Made by a program: the position numbers and the translations under genes. 60,232 nt of DNA from positions 1 through 60,232 of the IMG/VR virus record IMGVR_UViG_3300045921_000410; one strand, written 5' to 3'. Positions 1 through 8,798 of the stretch are shown piece after piece. Each line of letters starts with the position of its first letter. Positions within the stretch are counted from its first letter, which is position 1. Below the pieces are notes generated by a model, which searched no databases, was not told the DNA's origin, and worked only from the letters and a program-made list of their open reading frames with translations. Source of the stretch: a virus.

Positions 1-327
1 TTTTTCTTTATCTATAATTCCAAAGACTTCATTTAAAGCTTGTATTTCTAATTTTTTATTTTGTTCGGCTACAGACTGTACATAATCTTGAAAAGATTGT
101 TTTTCCATTTTTGCCATAACCTCCAAATAATCTTTTCCTTGATCTTTAATCAGTCTTCGTTTCCAATTTTTTCTATGAATGTCATTCAATTTAGTTTCAT
201 AACTAACAATTTTTTGAACTGTTTCTAAACTAGGAACATTACCAAGTAAATAAAATAAAAACGTTCTTTGTTCTAAAGGTATATTGTCTCTATTTATTCC
301 TTGAGGCAATATACCCAAATATTTCAT
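1..327 (-). CDS. Tail assembly chaperone, downstream part (partial)
   Basis: An open minus-strand frame of 109 codons runs off the left edge, so the C-terminus is missing. It follows the tail tube and the first chaperone-like gene, the usual place of the gpT-like half of a tail assembly chaperone. The ATG at 327 has a GGAG motif five bases upstream. The same frame also stays open upstream to the A9 run at 381-389, so it could instead be reached by frameshifting from the preceding gene. The visible protein is rich in K, E and Q with a helical look and no motif I recognise. Its role is inferred from position only. Confidence 0.55.
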   Translation of the reverse strand, partial: MKYLGILPQGINRDNIPLEQRTFLFYLLGNVPSLETVQKIVSYETKLNDIHRKNWKRRLIKDQGKDYLEVMAKMEKQSFQDYVQSVAEQNKKLEIQALNEVFGIIDKEK

Positions 328-349
328 TAATACTCCATCAATAAGATAT

Positions 350-760
350 TTACTTTTCCTCGCTTCTTTCAGTATGTTTATTTTTTTTTAATCCTTCTTT
401 AAAGGAAGTAGACCAAAGATAAATTTGATTATAAAGGTAACTTAATAAATCACCATCCACACACTCTACAATATCAAACCAATCTGGAAAACCCACCAAA
501 CCGAATTCTAATGTCGCTTGTCTTTCAATCCACTCATTCGTACTTGCGTCTATAGAATCAAAAGGAACACCACCCCGCAAAATTGCTGTTCTTCTACCAA
601 TTTGAATTAAATCGCTTGGTAGAATTGCTTTGATCTGAAATTCCCATTCGTTACCGTCTTCATCTTTTATATTAATAGATTTTATTCGATCTTTTTCTGT
701 CCATAAAGCGGAACCAATTTTGAAAACTGGTTCCTTTACTTCTTTTGATTTTTTTGCCAT
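350..760 (-). CDS. Tail assembly chaperone-like protein
   Basis: 136 aa, starting at the ATG at 760 behind AGGAG (GGAGAAAGAACCAA spacing). An upstream in-frame ATG at 844 would overlap the tube gene and lacks this site. The protein lies directly after the tail tube gene, has the size of gpG/gp41-type chaperones and ends in a lysine-rich tail encoded by a 9-A run (minus strand, 389-381). No catalytic motif is seen. In many long-tailed phages this gene makes a minority frameshift product that folds the tape measure; that function here is inference from order and size. Confidence 0.6.
   Translation of the reverse strand: MAKKSKEVKEPVFKIGSALWTEKDRIKSINIKDEDGNEWEFQIKAILPSDLIQIGRRTAILRGGVPFDSIDASTNEWIERQATLEFGLVGFPDWFDIVECVDGDLLSYLYNQIYLWSTSFKEGLKKNKHTERSEEK
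381..389 (-). other. A9 slippery run, candidate frameshift site
   Basis: The coding strand reads TTA followed by nine A and then T near the end of the first chaperone gene. A -2 or +1 slip on AAA codons would enter the open frame of the downstream gene. A -1 slip meets TAA at once. Mu-like phages are known for -2 slippage at this point of the tail operon. Confidence 0.4.
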
Positions 761-801
761 TTGGTTCTTTCTCCTATTTTGAAAGTCGTTCCAATTTAAT
801 T

Positions 802-1263
802 TTAACTTGTTTCTAATCCGGGAATAACTCTTGAAACTCGCCAAGATACTTGTTTTGTATTTAATCCTCTTGCCGGAAACGCCGTATCAATTGTACTATT
901 TTTACACGACAAACAAGTCAAAAGAATATCCAAAGTACCTAAATCGGCAAAAGCAAAATCAAAAGCACCCGCCGTATTTAAGTTAAATGATCCGTCTGGT
1001 TGCCACCCAGTAGTATATAAAGCACCGGGTTCATTTCTAGCTCTAAGCAAGTAAGTACCGACATTCATATTTGCCGTATATCCCATTGACTTAAAGAATC
1101 GGTCTCCATAAAATCCTAGAGTTCTAATACCTTCCAATTCGTAATCTTCTTGAACATTTGCCTCACTCGCAAATCCTACTATACGCCCATCTTGTGTAAT
1201 TATAGAGTCAAGTCCCGCACCAACTACACCCTCCGAGGCTCCTGCTAATCCTGTGAATACCAT
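802..1263 (-). CDS. Tail tube protein
   Basis: 153 aa, about the size of myovirus tube subunits, immediately after the sheath gene and before the chaperone pair. The ATG at 1263 is preceded by GGAAGG. The sequence is beta-rich with many G, T and aromatic residues and no membrane segment, as expected for a tube monomer that stacks as hexameric rings inside the sheath. Assignment rests on order, size and composition rather than on a diagnostic motif. Confidence 0.65.
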   Translation of the reverse strand: MVFTGLAGASEGVVGAGLDSIITQDGRIVGFASEANVQEDYELEGIRTLGFYGDRFFKSMGYTANMNVGTYLLRARNEPGALYTTGWQPDGSFNLNTAGAFDFAFADLGTLDILLTCLSCKNSTIDTAFPARGLNTKQVSWRVSRVIPGLETS

Positions 1264-1282
1264 ATTTTTTACCTTCCCTTTT

Positions 1283-3028
1283 TTAAACTGTTATTGCTTG
1301 ATCGAAACCGTTCAGTACAAACTTTTGAGTCACAAAAGCATAATGTAACGGGGCTGGGACGATTCCTGTAAATTCAAATTGCCAAGAATCACCAACTAAC
1401 GAAAACTGAACATCTTGAAATCTTATTAATAGTCCTTCATTTATATAAGAAGGTAACAAAACAGTTATTGACCAGTTTTGAAATTCTTTAATTACAGACT
1501 GTGTCGGGGCAGAAGTTAGATTTTTCATTCTACTATCTATTCGACGAATAGAGTCCAACGATATAAAATCAACTGTTCGCATAACTGACGGCAATTGTAA
1601 AATTGGATTCTCTGCCTGGGAAGTAGTTATGTTATGTCCGATTTCAAAACCATTTTCCGATGGTTTAAAATATGATACTCCCGCTTGAATTAATTGCTCT
1701 TCTTGTGAGACACTATACAACTCTCCAACTCCTTGAATATTTGCACTTTTTCCAGTAGCCGATATTGTAATACTGTTTCCAAATCTAATACCTGCTCCAA
1801 TAAACGCCCCATAAAAAGGATCAAATATTCTAGTTCTATTTTGATCTAACGGATCTTCTCTTAGAATAGGAGTACCAAAATATTCAATTCTTGCATTATT
1901 TAAAAGTCTTGCTCTTGTCAATTTTGTAGAGAAGTTATCTCCAAGTAAAGCACCCGAACCACCTTGTCTATTTTTTCTGTTTTTTGTAGCACTATTAACA
2001 GAAACATGGTTTGATAGAATAGATTGTACGGTTGGATCACCACTAGCAAGCAAAACATAATTAATATTGAATTTATCTGCTAAAGTAAAAGCATCAATCC
2101 AATTTTGTGTGTTTGCTACCGATGAGGTTCCACCAGTAAAGGAAATAAATCCAGAATCATTATTTAGTGTTCCAGTTCGTACAGATTCGGAAACTATAGA
2201 CGCTTCCACTTCATTTCCCGCAACGCCATTAATACGATCTATTACTGCTTGAATCGTACCAAAAAGAGATTGCTCAGTGAAAATATCTAAGTTAGTAACG
2301 CCATCTAATGTTAAGGGATTTTTAAAAGAGAAAGAAACCGCCTCCGCCTCATAAGCTGGGAATTCATTAATCTTAGCCACTAAATCCGAAATGGTTTGAT
2401 ATTCACTTAAATTTAAACTAATTGCATCCGACGTGACTGTTCCAATAACAGTTGATAAAACACCATTGGAAATAGAAAGTTCTGCCGAACTTCCAGAACC
2501 GACATAAGCAATTTTTAAATATTCGTAAGTTATATTGTCTTCTTCCATGATTGTTTGTCCACGGAACTTAATAGTAACTTTTTTTCCAATAACAGAACCG
2601 GTTTCAACTTTCTTAGCAATTTGATTTCCTAGAGTTCCATACCTAACAGATTTTAGATCAATACAAGGCACGTTGCTAGAATTTTGAATTTCACTACTTG
2701 ATTTTGTAGCATTATTTGCTCGAATATAAATAAGCTGAGTAGGTGGGGAAATGTTTGGATCGTTAGACGGAGTTAAATAAAAATAAGAACCGTACATTCC
2801 GTTTCCATTAACCAATTTGTCAATTACGTCACGAGTATTTGTGAAAAAATTTAATTTTTCTGAATCACTCACGTTTGCATTAACCGGTACCCCACCACCA
2901 GACTCCCCTATGATAGCTACAATGTTAGCCGATGCTCTACCAGAACCCGGAGCTGGTGGAAACTGTTGATTTACGTAGGTGCCTGGAATATAAATGTCCA
3001 AGGCACCAAATTTTCTAGCTGTTGCCAT
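1283..3028 (-). CDS. Tail sheath protein
   Basis: 581 aa. The N-terminus reads like sheath proteins (short variable lead, then IPGTYVNQ and an AIIGESGGG turn), and the C-terminal third (about residues 420-581) has the mixed alpha/beta look of the conserved contractile core with a final strand ending KFVLNGFDQAITV. The sheath contracts around the tube to drive it through the envelope. It lies between neck-type genes and the tube, the standard order. The ATG at 3028 overlaps the upstream stop region closely, suggesting translational coupling. Confidence 0.75.
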   Translation of the reverse strand: MATARKFGALDIYIPGTYVNQQFPPAPGSGRASANIVAIIGESGGGVPVNANVSDSEKLNFFTNTRDVIDKLVNGNGMYGSYFYLTPSNDPNISPPTQLIYIRANNATKSSSEIQNSSNVPCIDLKSVRYGTLGNQIAKKVETGSVIGKKVTIKFRGQTIMEEDNITYEYLKIAYVGSGSSAELSISNGVLSTVIGTVTSDAISLNLSEYQTISDLVAKINEFPAYEAEAVSFSFKNPLTLDGVTNLDIFTEQSLFGTIQAVIDRINGVAGNEVEASIVSESVRTGTLNNDSGFISFTGGTSSVANTQNWIDAFTLADKFNINYVLLASGDPTVQSILSNHVSVNSATKNRKNRQGGSGALLGDNFSTKLTRARLLNNARIEYFGTPILREDPLDQNRTRIFDPFYGAFIGAGIRFGNSITISATGKSANIQGVGELYSVSQEEQLIQAGVSYFKPSENGFEIGHNITTSQAENPILQLPSVMRTVDFISLDSIRRIDSRMKNLTSAPTQSVIKEFQNWSITVLLPSYINEGLLIRFQDVQFSLVGDSWQFEFTGIVPAPLHYAFVTQKFVLNGFDQAITV

Positions 3029-3029
3029 T

Positions 3030-3368
3030 TTATTGACCGCCTTTCATAATTTTTGATTTAGTTTTTGATTTTAAATAATCGGGCAATGTTTTAGAAGGGG
3101 GACTTTCTTTAAAAAAATCAAACCTTGCCTTCCAGGTTTCCTCGGAAACCCTGTCATTTATCTTATTTTCTTTACAATATGATTTAAATGCAACTTCTAA
3201 ATAATTTCCATCACTTCTAATTCCTGAAAAATTTGCAATAAATTCTAATAAAGAAATATGTTTTTCATTATGTTTTTCATTATGTTTTTCATTATGTTTT
3301 TCATTATGTTTTTCATTATGTTTTTCATCTGGTTTTTCATCCAGTTTTTGATCTAGTTTTTTACTCAT
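3030..3368 (-). CDS. Structural-region protein with EKHN repeats
   Basis: 112 aa, starting at the ATG at 3368 behind GGAG; it overlaps the upstream gene by 8 bases. Residues 2-34 or so are a run of four-residue repeats K-[L/P/H]-[D/N]-[E/Q], ending in five identical EKHN units, followed by a compact helical domain (SLLEFIANFSG to the end). Histidine and charge make the repeat a possible metal- or pH-sensitive flexible arm, which is speculation. The position just before the sheath suggests a neck or tail terminator accessory protein. Not recognised. Confidence 0.6.
   Translation of the reverse strand: MSKKLDQKLDEKPDEKHNEKHNEKHNEKHNEKHNEKHISLLEFIANFSGIRSDGNYLEVAFKSYCKENKINDRVSEETWKARFDFFKESPPSKTLPDYLKSKTKSKIMKGGQ
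3261..3356 (-). repeat. 12-bp tandem repeat inside a gene
   Basis: Eight 12-bp units read on the plus strand as tttttcattatg; the first five are identical and the last three diverge. They encode the four-residue repeat of the overlapping gene. Length changes in whole units would keep the frame, so copy number can vary between isolates without killing the gene. Confidence 0.9.
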
Positions 3369-4161
3369 CTTCTTTACTCCATACTCTATAAGGTTCAAAG
3401 TTCTCATCTCCGAATTTTAAAAAATTTGGAAACGATTCTAAATTATAACTTTTTAAAGGTTTTTCTTTAAATAAAGTATAATTCGTAATAGTATTAATAC
3501 CAGTAAGTTCTAGTTCAGAACCAAAAATCATTCTACCAAAATTAGAATTTGTGATACCTGTATCTGTATTAATTTGTGGGTTTCTAAATCCTTGTTTTAT
3601 TAACTCTTGTTTTAATCCAAATAAAGTGGATTCCATAATTTGAGTTAAAACTATTCTTTCGTCAATACTCAAACACCAAACAGATATATAATAAGTTACA
3701 TCTTGCATGACTTGTTGTCGCATTAAAATCGCCTCACCACCTATGGACTCTGTAATTGCTAACATATTGTCCACTTGCTGATTAGTTATTAACAAGCCTT
3801 TATCAATTCGATCTTTCATTGATCCCATACTGTTTTTAAAGTTTTGAATATCACTTGTTTTTAATATTGAATAATCTTTGATTCCTTGACCTATAGAAGT
3901 TTCTTTTTCTCTGTGACTTGCGTCTGTCACCGAAATTCTGGGAAACATTCCATTTATATCCGGTAAGTTTGCACCCGAACTAAAAAGAATAGCTCCGGCA
4001 AGAACCATCAGCGGATGATCTAAAGTCACTTGAATCTTTATAGTTCTATTATTTAGTATTTGTCCAACGTCATCTAATTTGTATTGATTTAGTTCCGCTT
4101 GTAACAAATTTACTATTTGTTTCTGAGTGACTCCATAATGTGAATAACTGACTCGATTCAT
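3361..4161 (-). CDS. Unknown structural-region protein
   Basis: 266 aa. No motif recognised. It sits among neck/connector-type genes between a HK97-gp10-like candidate and the tail sheath, and overlaps both neighbours by a few bases, so it is probably a virion head-tail joining or tail terminator protein. It has a hydrophobic stretch around residues 48-65 that is too broken for a clear membrane segment. Confidence 0.55.
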   Translation of the reverse strand: MNRVSYSHYGVTQKQIVNLLQAELNQYKLDDVGQILNNRTIKIQVTLDHPLMVLAGAILFSSGANLPDINGMFPRISVTDASHREKETSIGQGIKDYSILKTSDIQNFKNSMGSMKDRIDKGLLITNQQVDNMLAITESIGGEAILMRQQVMQDVTYYISVWCLSIDERIVLTQIMESTLFGLKQELIKQGFRNPQINTDTGITNSNFGRMIFGSELELTGINTITNYTLFKEKPLKSYNLESFPNFLKFGDENFEPYRVWSKEDE

Positions 4162-4901
4162 TTGATTTCCCTTTTTAAAATTTCTGCATATGCTTCTACA
4201 AAAGTATCTAATAATATTTTCATAGAATCTTTTAAGTGTTCTTCTACTTTTTTAAATATTGGAGTTTTATTAAATCCAGGGTGTTTCCAACCTTTAGACT
4301 TTTCGCTTACTGTTACGAAATTTATATAATTGTTATCTTTAAACACAGTCGGAATAGCTTTTACATTTGCTAGATTTAAATTTCCGGCAACTACTTTTTG
4401 TTGGGAGGATAAATTTTGACCAGTTTTTAAAGCTCTATAAATATCTTGAGGCAATTCATTTGTAAAACTGGAATGAACTTTTCCATCTCCTCTTTTAACG
4501 GGCGTTCTAGCTCGCATCGGAACACTTACAAACAATGTTCCATGCTCTGCTAAGTTTCTTTTTGCAACTTTGCCTTTTAATAAAGCGTCTTTTATAGACC
4601 AACTTTTAGAACCGTTTTCTACTAAATTATAAAATAAATCTGCCTCATTTTCTATAAATATACTACCGGTATCGTTTACATTTTTTAAATATCTTCGATC
4701 TACTAACTTTGCGTATCTTTCTCCGAAAGGTGATTCTCCTATTGCCGACATAACCCAAAACTTATATGTATTGTCTATAACCGCATTGACTGAATTTACA
4801 AGTTTATCCGGAATTTGATCTTTTAGTCTATTGTACAAAGCGTCCAATAATTTTTGATCTAAGTTAGGATCATCAATGTCAAATAAACTTAAATTTTTCA
4901 T
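4158..4901 (-). CDS. Neck / tail-completion-like protein
   Basis: 247 aa. The C-terminal part has the pattern W-x-HPG-x followed by a long amphipathic helix (GWKHPGFNKTPIF, then EHLKDSMKILLDTF), which resembles the end of HK97 gp10/tail-completion proteins. That family closes the head-tail interface. The ATG overlaps the upstream stop by 4 bases. The family call is by pattern memory only. Confidence 0.5.
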   Translation of the reverse strand: MKNLSLFDIDDPNLDQKLLDALYNRLKDQIPDKLVNSVNAVIDNTYKFWVMSAIGESPFGERYAKLVDRRYLKNVNDTGSIFIENEADLFYNLVENGSKSWSIKDALLKGKVAKRNLAEHGTLFVSVPMRARTPVKRGDGKVHSSFTNELPQDIYRALKTGQNLSSQQKVVAGNLNLANVKAIPTVFKDNNYINFVTVSEKSKGWKHPGFNKTPIFKKVEEHLKDSMKILLDTFVEAYAEILKREIK

Positions 4902-6166
4902 TCATCAATTCCTAACATCTGAAATTGTAAATTTTCTTTCATACTCTGGGAAAGTTCAAAGAAAGTGGGTTCTGTTTTATTTTTAATATTTTGGTAAGAA
5001 ACCCGATTAAATTTTGAAAATATATGAGCATAAAACCCTTTTGGAAAAACTTTATTTTGTAAAGCATTTGGAGAAGGCTGTTGCCTGAAAATAATATATG
5101 TAGGATTGTAAGCATATCTAACTGTATATGCTTCGCCAATGTTAGGTGAATTTTCATGCCAAACAATATTTCTATAATTTTGTAAATGAAAATCAATATC
5201 TTTTTTATATATTTGACCGGACGCACTAATAATATCATCGACTACTCTTGTTACATCGAACTCCCATAAAGAGTCAATTCCGGTTTCCGATCTTGCAATG
5301 ACTTGATTTTTAAAATATTCTGTGATGGATAAAGTTATTAAATCTCCCTCTGCGATTTCCCAGTAACCATCGATTGAAAAAAATACAGTACCCATAGGTA
5401 AATCTTGTCCAATTTTATCTTTTTCATTAGAAGATTCTAAATCTCTATGTAATACTTTAACAACTGGGGCGAAATAATAATCTACGGAAAGGAAACCGGG
5501 TTGCAAATTGGTGGGAGGCTGAACTAATTCAATAAAATTTTTGTAAAAGGTTTTTACCTCATAAACGTTATTTGTATTTTCAGTTTCATATACTTTAACA
5601 ATTTTTGTTATATCTCCTTTTGCTTTGATTGAATTAGAAGTGTTATATGAATCATTTGCGGTAAGTTTTGATACCGTTAAAATATTAGTATTTGGAATTA
5701 CATCAGTTATATCATTTTCTACAAATTCATATCGGTCTACTATATATGATCCCCGAATTCTATCTTCGTCTCTTAATTCGCCTTCAACTGTTATACTGTT
5801 TGAATCAAAATCTAAAATTTTTAAATCTACTATACCAAACTGAGATTTCCCAGAAAGAAGTTGGAATTTAATCGGTTTAAGCATCGGAACATAATAAACA
5901 TAAGCTTTGTTACTATAATTTTCTAAGACTACGCAACGATCGTCTGTGATGGTTATTTCTCTTTGATAGTCATACAATAATCCTTCTCCAAAACACAGTT
6001 GACAATATAAATCCGGAGTTCCTTTATTTGCACCCACGCATGGACAAGTTTTAGAACGCATAATTCTAGCAAACGTACCTTGATTATTTATTAACTGGGC
6101 AAACCTTTGAGGATTTACTTTTGGTTTGATTGGAAAGTTATTTCTACCTTGGTTTTGATCTTTCAT
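4898..6166 (-). CDS. Virion protein with CPC...CxxC motif
   Basis: 422 aa. Near residue 40 there is a four-cysteine cluster (CPC, eleven or so residues, then CQLC followed by FGEG), a zinc-knuckle-like arrangement seen in some phage neck proteins; the rest is beta-rich with many N, I and T. It is translationally coupled to both neighbours. Probably a connector or tail-attachment protein, inferred from context. Confidence 0.5.
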   Translation of the reverse strand: MKDQNQGRNNFPIKPKVNPQRFAQLINNQGTFARIMRSKTCPCVGANKGTPDLYCQLCFGEGLLYDYQREITITDDRCVVLENYSNKAYVYYVPMLKPIKFQLLSGKSQFGIVDLKILDFDSNSITVEGELRDEDRIRGSYIVDRYEFVENDITDVIPNTNILTVSKLTANDSYNTSNSIKAKGDITKIVKVYETENTNNVYEVKTFYKNFIELVQPPTNLQPGFLSVDYYFAPVVKVLHRDLESSNEKDKIGQDLPMGTVFFSIDGYWEIAEGDLITLSITEYFKNQVIARSETGIDSLWEFDVTRVVDDIISASGQIYKKDIDFHLQNYRNIVWHENSPNIGEAYTVRYAYNPTYIIFRQQPSPNALQNKVFPKGFYAHIFSKFNRVSYQNIKNKTEPTFFELSQSMKENLQFQMLGIDE

Positions 6167-6672
6167 ATTTTTTTATTATCCAACCAAATTGATCCCTCTG
6201 GAAATAATTGATTATATGCCTGCTCACCTAGAATTTTTTTTGCTCGATTAGAATCAGCTCTGGTCACTCCGTCAATATCAAAATTGTAAATTTGATTTTT
6301 ATGATTTTCTATAAGCTTTTCCATTTCTTTGATATATGGAACAAAATGTTCTTTATTAGGTAACTTATTAATTTCTTCTATTTGTCTCTCTGCATGTTCA
6401 ATGACCATTTGATTCTGATGATTTATTAATTTTTGATAGTAACTCTCTATATTTTTCTTACTCGCCAATTCTTGTGGAACGAATTTATTTTCTTTGATTG
6501 ATTCTTGTATTTTATTTATTATTTGCCCCGGTGCCAAAATAACTTCCGATCCATGTTTCCAAAAAGAAGTTACATTTAATGGTAAATTATATTTTTTTTG
6601 TTCTTCTACTGTTTCGCACTGACAAAAAATATAAGGTTTATCATTTATTGTTCCAACAATTTGTTCAATCAT
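6163..6672 (-). CDS. Unknown helical protein of the neck region
   Basis: 169 aa, largely alpha-helical and rich in E, K, Q and N from residue 50 on, ending with a short hydrophilic tail. It overlaps both neighbours by 4 bases. No family recognised; a virion or assembly role is inferred only from its position between two structural genes. Confidence 0.5.
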   Translation of the reverse strand: MIEQIVGTINDKPYIFCQCETVEEQKKYNLPLNVTSFWKHGSEVILAPGQIINKIQESIKENKFVPQELASKKNIESYYQKLINHQNQMVIEHAERQIEEINKLPNKEHFVPYIKEMEKLIENHKNQIYNFDIDGVTRADSNRAKKILGEQAYNQLFPEGSIWLDNKKI

Positions 6673-7712
6673 AAAATACCTATAACAACTCTATCATATT
6701 TTGGTGCATCTAATTTCATAAAGTTTTTAAGCATTCCTTCCCACTGTTTAATTCTAGCCCCAAATGTCGCACTGGTTGCGGACAAAGTAGTTCCAAAGGA
6801 TTCTGAGATAGAATTTAAGTTTGCACTGGAACTAGCTATAGGACCAAGAATACCATCACCAACATCATCTAATAAGTAAATCCCGGCTATAATCCTAATA
6901 ATATTTATTAAATCTTTTGGAACTTGATCTGCAAATAAATAACCGGACATATAGTCTGCAAATATCGCTTGTGGGAAATCTTTAAAAGGATATTTAAATT
7001 GATATATCTGAGGAGTTCTACCACCAAGCACAAACAAACTACTTGTAAGCTGAGAAGGAAAAAAATTAGAATAACCATTTAAACCTAAAAAATCTTGTCG
7101 AAATGGAAAAATATTAACTAATCCTGTTTGGATCGGATCTAGTATTTGAGCGGAAAAAATTTGAATTGTCGGTCTACCACGCCAAAGAGTAAATAAATAT
7201 TGTTTTGAGTTTGCCTCTCTGTAGGGATAACCCGGTTCCCTAACTACACGAGTATTTTTTTGATACTGATTCATTTGATCTAAATACTGTTGTAGTTTGA
7301 TTGGAATCGTTCCAGTTAAATAAGTATCGGATTTAATGTATTGTCCGTTTTCATCTTTTGGAGGTGGTTGCCTTTCTATAGACTCTCCTGTGTTTGGATT
7401 AATAGGATCAGCGTACAATCTGATTTTTGGTAAAATATCTATATTTAATGACCGTTCTACGATACCAATAGCGTTATCTATAAAATACCATAAATTCTCA
7501 TCGGTCATTGTAGTGTTATCAACACTTGCTGTAAAATCATTACCAAAACCTACGTTATATCTTAAATCATCTGGGGTGAGAGGACATCCAAAATCTGGAA
7601 AATACCTATTATGCCAATCAGGTCTATTTGTTGGTGATGTGGGATTGTCAAAATAGTATCCCGTTCGACCGTTTAATTTAGATGATCTATTTAATAATGG
7701 ATTTATTTCCAT
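6669..7712 (-). CDS. Head-tail connector-region protein
   Basis: 347 aa with a proline- and tyrosine-rich N-terminal half and a likely helical C-terminal segment (DQVPKDLINIIRIIAGIYLLDDVGDGI). It lies first after the capsid gene cluster, where phages place the head completion or adaptor protein. I do not recognise a specific family. The start at 7712 follows a small hairpin that separates it from the capsid-associated genes. Confidence 0.5.
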   Translation of the reverse strand: MEINPLLNRSSKLNGRTGYYFDNPTSPTNRPDWHNRYFPDFGCPLTPDDLRYNVGFGNDFTASVDNTTMTDENLWYFIDNAIGIVERSLNIDILPKIRLYADPINPNTGESIERQPPPKDENGQYIKSDTYLTGTIPIKLQQYLDQMNQYQKNTRVVREPGYPYREANSKQYLFTLWRGRPTIQIFSAQILDPIQTGLVNIFPFRQDFLGLNGYSNFFPSQLTSSLFVLGGRTPQIYQFKYPFKDFPQAIFADYMSGYLFADQVPKDLINIIRIIAGIYLLDDVGDGILGPIASSSANLNSISESFGTTLSATSATFGARIKQWEGMLKNFMKLDAPKYDRVVIGIL

Positions 7713-7727
7713 ATTTACCTTTTAAGA

Positions 7728-7747
7728 AAGAGGGGTTTCCCCCTCTT
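7728..7747 (-). terminator. Hairpin between capsid and neck genes
   Basis: AAGAGGGG and CCCCTCTT form a perfect 8-bp stem with a 4-nt loop. The right arm overlaps the stop codon of the upstream gene. The tail on the minus strand is only weakly T-rich (TTCTTAAAAGG), so it may attenuate or mark an RNA processing point rather than stop transcription fully. Confidence 0.5.
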
Positions 7748-8129
7748 AGAAAAACCCATACCAAAAAGTAAGGGGATTTGTTACTGCTCCGACACTTTTA
7801 ACTGTTGGAAGAGTAAAGCTTCCAAAGACAATCAAAGCACTATCAATTTGTAACGGAACTGAATTGCCACCGTGTGCAAATTCTAAAGTTCCATTTCCCG
7901 ATTCGATCCAAATAACAAAACCTTTAATAGGTGAAACTCCGTTTGTATCTAAAGCAACCGGGTTTCCCGAATTATCGCCATCTAGTATTTTTCTTTTTGT
8001 TAAACCCGAAAAACTGTCCAAGCCTGTAACAGACTTGAACATTTGATTTAATTGTTTCGAAAATACTACTGTATTATTATCTTGATCGGATATTACAATT
8101 TGACCGTTTACTTCCGATTTTAAAGCCAT
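7746..8129 (-). CDS. Small capsid-associated protein
   Basis: 127 aa, beta-rich, rich in G, S, T and V, and no charged catalytic motif. It belongs to a run of three small genes right after the major capsid gene, where decoration or head fibre proteins are common. It shares short wording with the gene at 8420-8797 (a KILDGDNS-like and ILDGDNT segment with a nearby FVIW/GFFI strand), suggesting the two may be distant relatives. Confidence 0.5.
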   Translation of the reverse strand: MALKSEVNGQIVISDQDNNTVVFSKQLNQMFKSVTGLDSFSGLTKRKILDGDNSGNPVALDTNGVSPIKGFVIWIESGNGTLEFAHGGNSVPLQIDSALIVFGSFTLPTVKSVGAVTNPLTFWYGFF

Positions 8130-8138
8130 GACTTTACC

Positions 8139-8423
8139 TTACCAAACCAAAAGCGTCAAATTGACATCATTGACATCGCATCGAATAGAAATTGTTGAAT
8201 CAGTCCATTCTTGTGAACCATCATAAACAACCCCATTTTTGTCTTTTCTTACTACCAAATATCCTCTGGGAATATATCCGAGATCATGCGATATTGAAAC
8301 ATCTTCGTCTTGTACTGCAGTTTCTACAGTATAGTAACGTCCCTCTGTGATACCCACAAATTTTGATTTAGTTTCGTTTTCCAAAACTCGCTCTGTATTA
8401 AATGCTTTATCTGCTGTACTCAT
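8139..8423 (-). CDS. Small beta-sandwich virion protein
   Basis: 94 aa. The pattern ISHDLGYIPRGYLVVRKDK followed by a strand and WTDSTISIR is one I know from small phage virion proteins of unknown role that lie near capsid or fibre genes. It is probably a compact beta-sandwich. It is co-translated with both neighbours (4-base overlap upstream). Confidence 0.55.
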   Translation of the reverse strand: MSTADKAFNTERVLENETKSKFVGITEGRYYTVETAVQDEDVSISHDLGYIPRGYLVVRKDKNGVVYDGSQEWTDSTISIRCDVNDVNLTLLVW

Positions 8424-8797
8424 TGTACTGTTACTCCTTGATCCATATCATATCCAACCTCAATAAAAAACCCTTTTGCAATAACGCCATTCCCGCTAAA
8501 CCTTACCCCGCCTTCGATTCTAATTGGAGAGAATCCATACTCAATTAAAGTATTTGCGGGAATGTTTGAAATAATTGGTGTATTGTCACCATCCAAAATA
8601 TTCCCGATATTCGTTGCAAAATAAGATTCTAAAAAAACAATAATCCTACTATTTGCACTTGTTAGATTTCCTGGGAAACTTGGTGCATTTCCAGAAACCA
8701 CAAATTGATTATTTACCTTAGCGGTCTCTAAGTCCCTCTTAGATAAAGAGGGACTCATTGAATACTTAGGTAATCCGTTTGCTCTACCTATTGCCAT
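8420..8797 (-). CDS. Small capsid-associated protein
   Basis: 125 aa, starting one base after the capsid gene's stop region. It is beta-rich with a disordered N-terminus and an ILDGDNT loop like the gene at 7746-8129. A decoration or head-stabilising protein is plausible from position and expression with the capsid, but no motif proves it. Confidence 0.5.
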   Translation of the reverse strand: MAIGRANGLPKYSMSPSLSKRDLETAKVNNQFVVSGNAPSFPGNLTSANSRIIVFLESYFATNIGNILDGDNTPIISNIPANTLIEYGFSPIRIEGGVRFSGNGVIAKGFFIEVGYDMDQGVTVQ

Positions 8798-8798
8798 G

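Noticed and set aside
3261-3356. Possible CRISPR-like array
   Set aside because: Units are contiguous 12-bp repeats without spacers and they code in frame for EKHN.
4939-5238. Extra minus-strand frame inside the 422-aa structural gene
   Set aside because: I/L/F/K-rich low-complexity translation of an AT-rich out-of-phase frame, without a start site.
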